NCBI GenBank assembly: GCA_944383825.1
Contig: CALWRA010000027.1
Location: forward strand, 1 to 39,571
Source: an uncultured Acetatifactor sp.
GTDB taxonomy: Bacteria > Bacillota > Clostridia > Lachnospirales > Lachnospiraceae
Reading direction: 5' to 3'
Length of the DNA stretch: 39,571 bases
Shown here: in pieces, positions 35,757 to 39,571 of the stretch
Numbering within the stretch: position 1 is the first letter of the stretch
Layout of the letters: every line of letters starts with the position of its first letter
Notes under the pieces: generated by a model
Seen by the model: the letters and a program-made list of their open reading frames with translations, nothing else
Told to the model about the DNA's origin: nothing
Database searches by the model: none
Translations under genes and position numbers: made by a program

Positions 35757-36668
35757 ATGTTGGATGTTTGTTTGCTGGGCACGGGAGGAATGATGCCTCT
35801 GCCTTACAGGTGGCTGACCTCTCTTATGATGAGATATCAGGGAAAAAGTATATTGATCGATTGCGGCGAGGGAACGCAGATTGCCATGAAGGAAAAGGGT
35901 TGGAGTCCCAAACCTATCGATATTATATGCTTTACCCATTATCATGCGGATCATATCAGCGGACTGCCAGGCATGCTTTTGACTATGGGAAATGCAGACC
36001 GCAGGGAGCCTCTTCTGATCATTGGACCCAAGGGGCTTGAGCGGGTAGTGACCGCCCTGCGTGTGATTGCGCCGGATCTGCCTTTTGAAATACAGTGCAG
36101 GGAGATTACGGAGGCTGAACAGAATTTTTGCTTTGATGGATTTCGACTGGAGGCTTTTAAGGTAAACCATAATGTGCTATGCTATGGATATAGCATTGTT
36201 ATAGAGAGAAAGGGCAGATTCCTGAAGGAAAATGCTCTGGAGCACCAAATTCCAGTACGGTTCTGGAGTCTGCTGCAGAAAGGAGAAGATGTGGAATGGG
36301 AGGGCAGGCGGTTTACGCCTGACATGGTTCTTGGCGCTCCCAGGAAAGGGCTTAAGGTCACCTACTGCACGGACACCCGTCCTACGGACAGCATTGTGAA
36401 AAATGCCAGATATGCGGATCTTCTGATCTGCGAGGGAATGTATGGCGAGCCTGACAAGCTTGCCAAGGCCAGAGAGTATAAGCATATGACCATGTATGAG
36501 GCGGCCCGGATTGCTCAAAAAGCCCAGGCATCCGGACTATGGCTTACACATTACAGTCCGTCTTTGCTTCATCCGGAGGAATTTATGCCTCAGGTCAGGA
36601 AAATATTTCCGGGTGCGGTAGCGGCGAAGGATGGAAGAACTATTGAGCTGAACTTTCAAGAGGAATAA
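35757..36668 (+). CDS. rnz: Ribonuclease Z (tRNA 3'-end processing)
   Basis: 303 residues of the metallo-beta-lactamase fold. The zinc motif THYHADHISGLPG, the early LLGTGGMMPLPYRWLTS, VNHNVLCYGYSI (RNase Z-type HN segment), TYCTDTRPTD and the late LTHYSPSLLHPEEF are present. RNase Z cuts the 3' trailer from tRNA precursors that lack an encoded CCA. That fits the two tRNA genes at the window end, which do not encode CCA. The start has a weak SD site. It precedes a DUF6715-like gene by 14 bp. Confidence 0.94.
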   Translation: MLDVCLLGTGGMMPLPYRWLTSLMMRYQGKSILIDCGEGTQIAMKEKGWSPKPIDIICFTHYHADHISGLPGMLLTMGNADRREPLLIIGPKGLERVVTALRVIAPDLPFEIQCREITEAEQNFCFDGFRLEAFKVNHNVLCYGYSIVIERKGRFLKENALEHQIPVRFWSLLQKGEDVEWEGRRFTPDMVLGAPRKGLKVTYCTDTRPTDSIVKNARYADLLICEGMYGEPDKLAKAREYKHMTMYEAARIAQKAQASGLWLTHYSPSLLHPEEFMPQVRKIFPGAVAAKDGRTIELNFQEE

Positions 36669-36682
36669 CGGAGAGATACGGT

Positions 36683-37288
36683 ATGAAGAAACCCAACAAA
36701 AAAATCACCAGTATAACAATAATATTTGTCTGTGTAATTGTAGCCGTAGTGGGCTACTATTCCTATTTGTCAGGCAGGTCCAGGGAAAGCAGGCATGAGG
36801 CTGATCTGAGTGAGGTCCAGCTGGTGCTGAGCCGGGATTTGAATAATGATTACCCGCCCACCCCCAAAGAAGTGCTTCGGTATTATAATGAAATATTGGA
36901 GTGCCTGTATAATGAGGAGTGTACAGACGAGGAGATTGAACAGCTGGGGAACAAGGCCCGGGAAATGTACGACGAGGAGCTGTTGGAGAATAATGAACAG
37001 GAGGAATATCTGGCCAGACTGAGGGCGGATGTGGAATCATACCGTGAAAACAATATGAGGATTGCAAATTCGTCCGTGGCTTCCGGAGCAAATGTAGATT
37101 ACTTTGAGGAGGATGGCTATGAATTTGCGCGCATTCATTGCGGCTATACGATCACGGAAAACGGCGTGAGCGGAGCTGTAAGGGAGGTATATCTTCTGCG
37201 CAGGGATGAAAACAGGCTTTGGAAAATCTACGGCTGGGATCTGGCTCAAAATGTAAATCCGGGCGGCGTTGAGGAAAGCGATAGCTAG
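36683..37288 (+). CDS. DUF6715-like membrane-anchored protein
   Basis: 201 residues. A Lys-rich start and one helix (ITSITIIFVCVIVAVVGYYS) anchor an acidic extracytoplasmic domain with YPPTPKEVLRYYNEILECLY, NEECTDEEIEQLGNKAREMY and a C-terminal GYTITENGVSGAVREVYLL. It has the layout of clostridial DUF6715-type proteins; the role is unknown. A GGAGAG site lies ahead of the ATG. It is between rnz and tsaD with short gaps, so co-transcription is likely. Confidence 0.75.
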   Translation: MKKPNKKITSITIIFVCVIVAVVGYYSYLSGRSRESRHEADLSEVQLVLSRDLNNDYPPTPKEVLRYYNEILECLYNEECTDEEIEQLGNKAREMYDEELLENNEQEEYLARLRADVESYRENNMRIANSSVASGANVDYFEEDGYEFARIHCGYTITENGVSGAVREVYLLRRDENRLWKIYGWDLAQNVNPGGVEESDS

Positions 37289-37310
37289 CCCGGGGAAAAG
37301 TTGATTAATT

Positions 37311-38330
37311 ATGGAAGATATTTTAATTTTGGCAATTGAAAGCTCCTGTGATGAAACGGCAGCTTCCGTGGTAAAAAACGGCAGGGAGGTGCTTTCGAAT
37401 GTGATAGCCTCTCAGATTGATCTGCATACTCTTTATGGCGGTGTGGTTCCGGAAATCGCATCCAGAAAGCATATTGAAAAGATAAATCAGGTAATCGAGA
37501 GTGCTCTGCAGGAAGCAGGGGTTTTGCTGAAAGAAATTACAGCCATTGCGGTAACCTATGGGCCGGGATTGGTGGGAGCCCTTTTGGTCGGCGTGTCTGA
37601 GGCGAAGGCCATTAGCTTTGCGTCAGGTATTCCTCTGGTGGGAGTGCATCATATAGAGGGACATATCTGTGCCAACTATATTGAAAATAAGGATCTGGAA
37701 CCTCCGTTTATCTGTCTGGTGGCCTCCGGAGGCCATTCTCATCTTGTGGAGGTGAAGGATTATGGTAAGTACAGAATTATCGGAAGAACGCGGGATGACG
37801 CGGCGGGAGAAGCCTTTGATAAGGTTGCAAGAGCCATAGGCTTGGGCTATCCCGGCGGACCTAAAATCGACAGGTTTTCCGGAGAGGGAAATCCGGAGGC
37901 CATTCACTTTCCGAGAGCAAAGGTGGAGGAAAATGAATACGATTTCAGCTTCAGTGGATTGAAGTCTGCTGTGCTTAATTATCTCAATGGCTGCAGAATG
38001 AAAGGGGAAACGGTGAGTGAGGCGGATGTGGCAGCTTCCTTTCAAAAGGCGGTTATTGATGTGCTGGTAGAGCATTCCATGCAGGCGATAAAGCAGCTTG
38101 AGTATAATAAATTCGCGATTGCAGGAGGAGTGGCTTCTAATTCTTCGCTGCGGAAAGCCTTTGAGAAGCGGTGCAAAGAAGAAGGAGTCCGTTTTTTTCA
38201 TCCTTCCTCGGTTTTCTGTACGGATAATGCAGCTATGATCGGCGTGGCAGGCTATTATGATTTTGTACGTGGTGAAAGAAGCGGCTATGATTTGAATGCC
38301 GTGCCTAATTTAAAGCTGGGAGAGCGTTGA
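37311..38330 (+). CDS. tsaD: tRNA N6-threonylcarbamoyltransferase TsaD
   Basis: 339 residues, standard length. TsaD transfers threonylcarbamoyl from its AMP ester to A37 of tRNAs that read ANN codons. The metal site HHIEGH, the N-terminal [42 protein letters not shown] and the nucleotide loop [11 protein letters not shown] are visible. It works with TsaB and TsaE, encoded about 1.4-3.7 kb upstream. It is immediately followed by ispD. Confidence 0.98.
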   Translation: MEDILILAIESSCDETAASVVKNGREVLSNVIASQIDLHTLYGGVVPEIASRKHIEKINQVIESALQEAGVLLKEITAIAVTYGPGLVGALLVGVSEAKAISFASGIPLVGVHHIEGHICANYIENKDLEPPFICLVASGGHSHLVEVKDYGKYRIIGRTRDDAAGEAFDKVARAIGLGYPGGPKIDRFSGEGNPEAIHFPRAKVEENEYDFSFSGLKSAVLNYLNGCRMKGETVSEADVAASFQKAVIDVLVEHSMQAIKQLEYNKFAIAGGVASNSSLRKAFEKRCKEEGVRFFHPSSVFCTDNAAMIGVAGYYDFVRGERSGYDLNAVPNLKLGER

Positions 38331-38331
38331 A

Positions 38332-39075
38332 ATGACAGAAAAGAAAAAGCGCTGTACAGCCATTGTACTGGCGGCGGGCAGCGGAAGCCGAATGCACAGC
38401 AGCATGCCGAAACAGTTTATGTCCCTGGGAGGCAGGCCGCTAATATGCCACGCGCTTCAGGCAGTAGAGGAGTCGCCCATCATTGACGACTGTATTCTGG
38501 TGGTAGCTGAACGGGACGAGGACTATGTAAGAATTCATATTTTGGAAAAATATGGCTTTCGCAAGGTTGTATCCCTGGTTTCGGGAGGGGATGAAAGATA
38601 CCTGTCTGTAGGGAAAGCTCTTCGCGTGCTGGAAATGGGAAAAATGCCGGTTCCCAACAGGGATGGGTATGTATTTATACACGATGGCGCGCGCCCTTTT
38701 CTCACTCAGCGTATTTTGCAGGATACCTATGAGGCTGTGGAAAAATATCATGCCTGCGTAGCGGCTATTCCTTCCAAGGACACCGTAAAGATTGCGGACG
38801 AAGAGGGATTTGCGGTGAAAACTCCGGACAGAAAAAACGTGTGGAGCATCCAGACGCCTCAGGTATTTGATGTAGAGTTGATTGTGGACGCGTATCGGAT
38901 GCTGGAAGCAAATCAGGAACGCTTGAAGAAGGAAGGAATTATGGTAACCGATGACGCAGGTGTGGTGGAATTGTTCACCAGCCGGAAGGTGAAACTGGTG
39001 AAGGGCTCCTACGAAAATTTCAAGATTACCACGTGGGAGGATATGAAGGTGGCGGAAGCTTTTCTAAAGGAATAA
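38332..39075 (+). CDS. ispD: 2-C-methyl-D-erythritol 4-phosphate cytidylyltransferase IspD
   Basis: 247 residues. IspD makes CDP-ME in the non-mevalonate isoprenoid pathway. Visible motifs are the CTP-binding VLAAGSGSRMHSSMPKQF, VSGGDERYLSVGKAL, IHDGARPFL, IPSKDTVKI and TPQVFDVELI, plus VTDDAGVVE near the end. It starts one base after the tsaD stop. No clear terminator was seen in the following 80 bp. Confidence 0.96.
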   Translation: MTEKKKRCTAIVLAAGSGSRMHSSMPKQFMSLGGRPLICHALQAVEESPIIDDCILVVAERDEDYVRIHILEKYGFRKVVSLVSGGDERYLSVGKALRVLEMGKMPVPNRDGYVFIHDGARPFLTQRILQDTYEAVEKYHACVAAIPSKDTVKIADEEGFAVKTPDRKNVWSIQTPQVFDVELIVDAYRMLEANQERLKKEGIMVTDDAGVVELFTSRKVKLVKGSYENFKITTWEDMKVAEAFLKE

Positions 39076-39157
39076 AGTATCTACCGCCGTTTGCTGATAG
39101 AATTCTCAGGAGCTTTTGAAGATACGAAAAGTTTTTGAAAATTTGTGTAAAAATATG

Positions 39158-39186
39158 TTGACAGTCTTCCCTCTTTTTGTTAGAAT
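39158..39186 (+). promoter_or_regulatory. Promoter of the tRNA-Ser genes
   Basis: TTGACA (39158-39163), 17 bases, TAGAAT (39181-39186). It lies 33 bp upstream of the first tRNA. Confidence 0.8.
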
Positions 39187-39218
39187 AACTTTTGCCGCTG
39201 AATGAGCGGTGTACGCTT

Positions 39219-39304
39219 GGAGAGATATCGAAGTGGTCATAACGAGGCGGTCTTGAAAACCGTTTGTCCGCAAGGGCGCGTGGGTTCGAATCCCACTCTC
39301 TCCG
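39219..39304 (+). tRNA. tRNA-Ser (anticodon UGA)
   Basis: Acceptor arms GGAGAGA and TCTCTCC plus discriminator G. The anticodon loop CTTGAAA between GCGGT and ACCGT has anticodon TGA. A long class-II variable arm (TTGTCCGCAAGGGCG) and the T-arm GTGGGTTCGAATCCCAC are present. It reads UCA (and related UCN) codons. The 3' CCA is not encoded. Confidence 0.97.
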
Positions 39305-39399
39305 TTTGGAGACGGTATTTGAGATAAGAGGTAATGGATATGCCGTATATCTCGCCGCTGTCCGATAAATGTGAAATAGATTTTTAATATCAGTTGCCT

Positions 39400-39488
39400 G
39401 GAGAAGTACCCAAGAGGCTGAAGGGACACCCCTGGAAAGGGTGCAGGTCGTTAATAGCGGCGCGAGGGTTCAAATCCCTCCTTCTCCG
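39400..39488 (+). tRNA. tRNA-Ser (anticodon GGA)
   Basis: Acceptor arms GGAGAAG and CTTCTCC plus G. The anticodon loop CTGGAAA between ACCC and GGGT gives GGA, reading UCC/UCU. A long variable arm and the T-arm GAGGGTTCAAATCCCTC are present. CCA is not encoded. The last 83 bp of the window hold no clear gene. Confidence 0.96.
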
Positions 39489-39571
39489 TTTTGTACCTTG
39501 ACAAATAAACAGCAGTACGTCCCTGAAAATCCGAAGAGGAGAATCAGAGAGAGAGCGGCGGATGAAGAAGA

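Noticed and set aside
39219..39571. tRNA-Ser genes as an integration site for a mobile element
   Set aside because: No integrase or repeated tRNA 3' end is seen before the window ends.

Overview
The window looks like a chromosomal segment of an anaerobic gut Firmicute, most likely a Lachnospiraceae-type Clostridium. This is inferred from the gene families, strong Shine-Dalgarno sites, moderate GC content and a sialic-acid locus of the kind known in mucosal gut Clostridia. No 16S or other species marker is present.

Left part (1-7.0 kb, accessory and decaying): an IS1182-type transposase cut by the window edge; a 40-nt near-perfect hairpin; an intact glucuronate isomerase gene (uxaC) with its LacI-family regulator; then, divergently, badly decayed uxaB and uxaA (frameshifts, stop codons, internal deletions). 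About 1 kb without an intact gene follows. The promoter and a LacI-type palindromic operator in front of the ruined uxaBA are still visible.

Sialic-acid block (6.6-14.1 kb): a YhcH/NanQ-like gene (minus strand) diverges from a plus-strand operon encoding a lipoprotein solute-binding protein, two ABC permeases, an RpiR regulator, NanA, NanE and NanK. Together they would import a sialic acid and convert it to ManNAc, ManNAc-6-P and GlcNAc-6-P. Two TGAAA/TTTCA dyads sit in the divergent promoter region. No transporter ATPase and no sialidase is present.

Housekeeping and regulation (14.3-24.8 kb): an HD-GYP gene whose consensus promoter predicts a leaderless mRNA; secA; prfB with its programmed +1 frameshift; a three-gene minus-strand set of uncharacterised proteins (DUF975 membrane protein, a small HEXXH/four-cysteine protein, a two-helix membrane protein); tex; and an FMN-riboswitch-controlled riboflavin transporter ribU.

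Transport block (24.9-33.0 kb): a MacAB-like operon (ATPase, membrane-fusion protein, FtsX permease), then a second ATPase paired with an 1165-residue FtsX permease carrying a ~350-residue coiled coil.

Right part (33.1-39.6 kb): a YcxB-like protein, tsaE, tsaB, rimI, a small zinc-ribbon gene behind a structured leader, RNase Z, a DUF6715-like protein, tsaD, ispD and two tandem tRNA-Ser genes. The tsa genes supply the t6A tRNA modification.

Most promising for novelty are the structured leader before the zinc-ribbon gene, the three-gene DUF975/HEXXH set, the giant coiled-coil permease system and the leaderless HD-GYP promoter.
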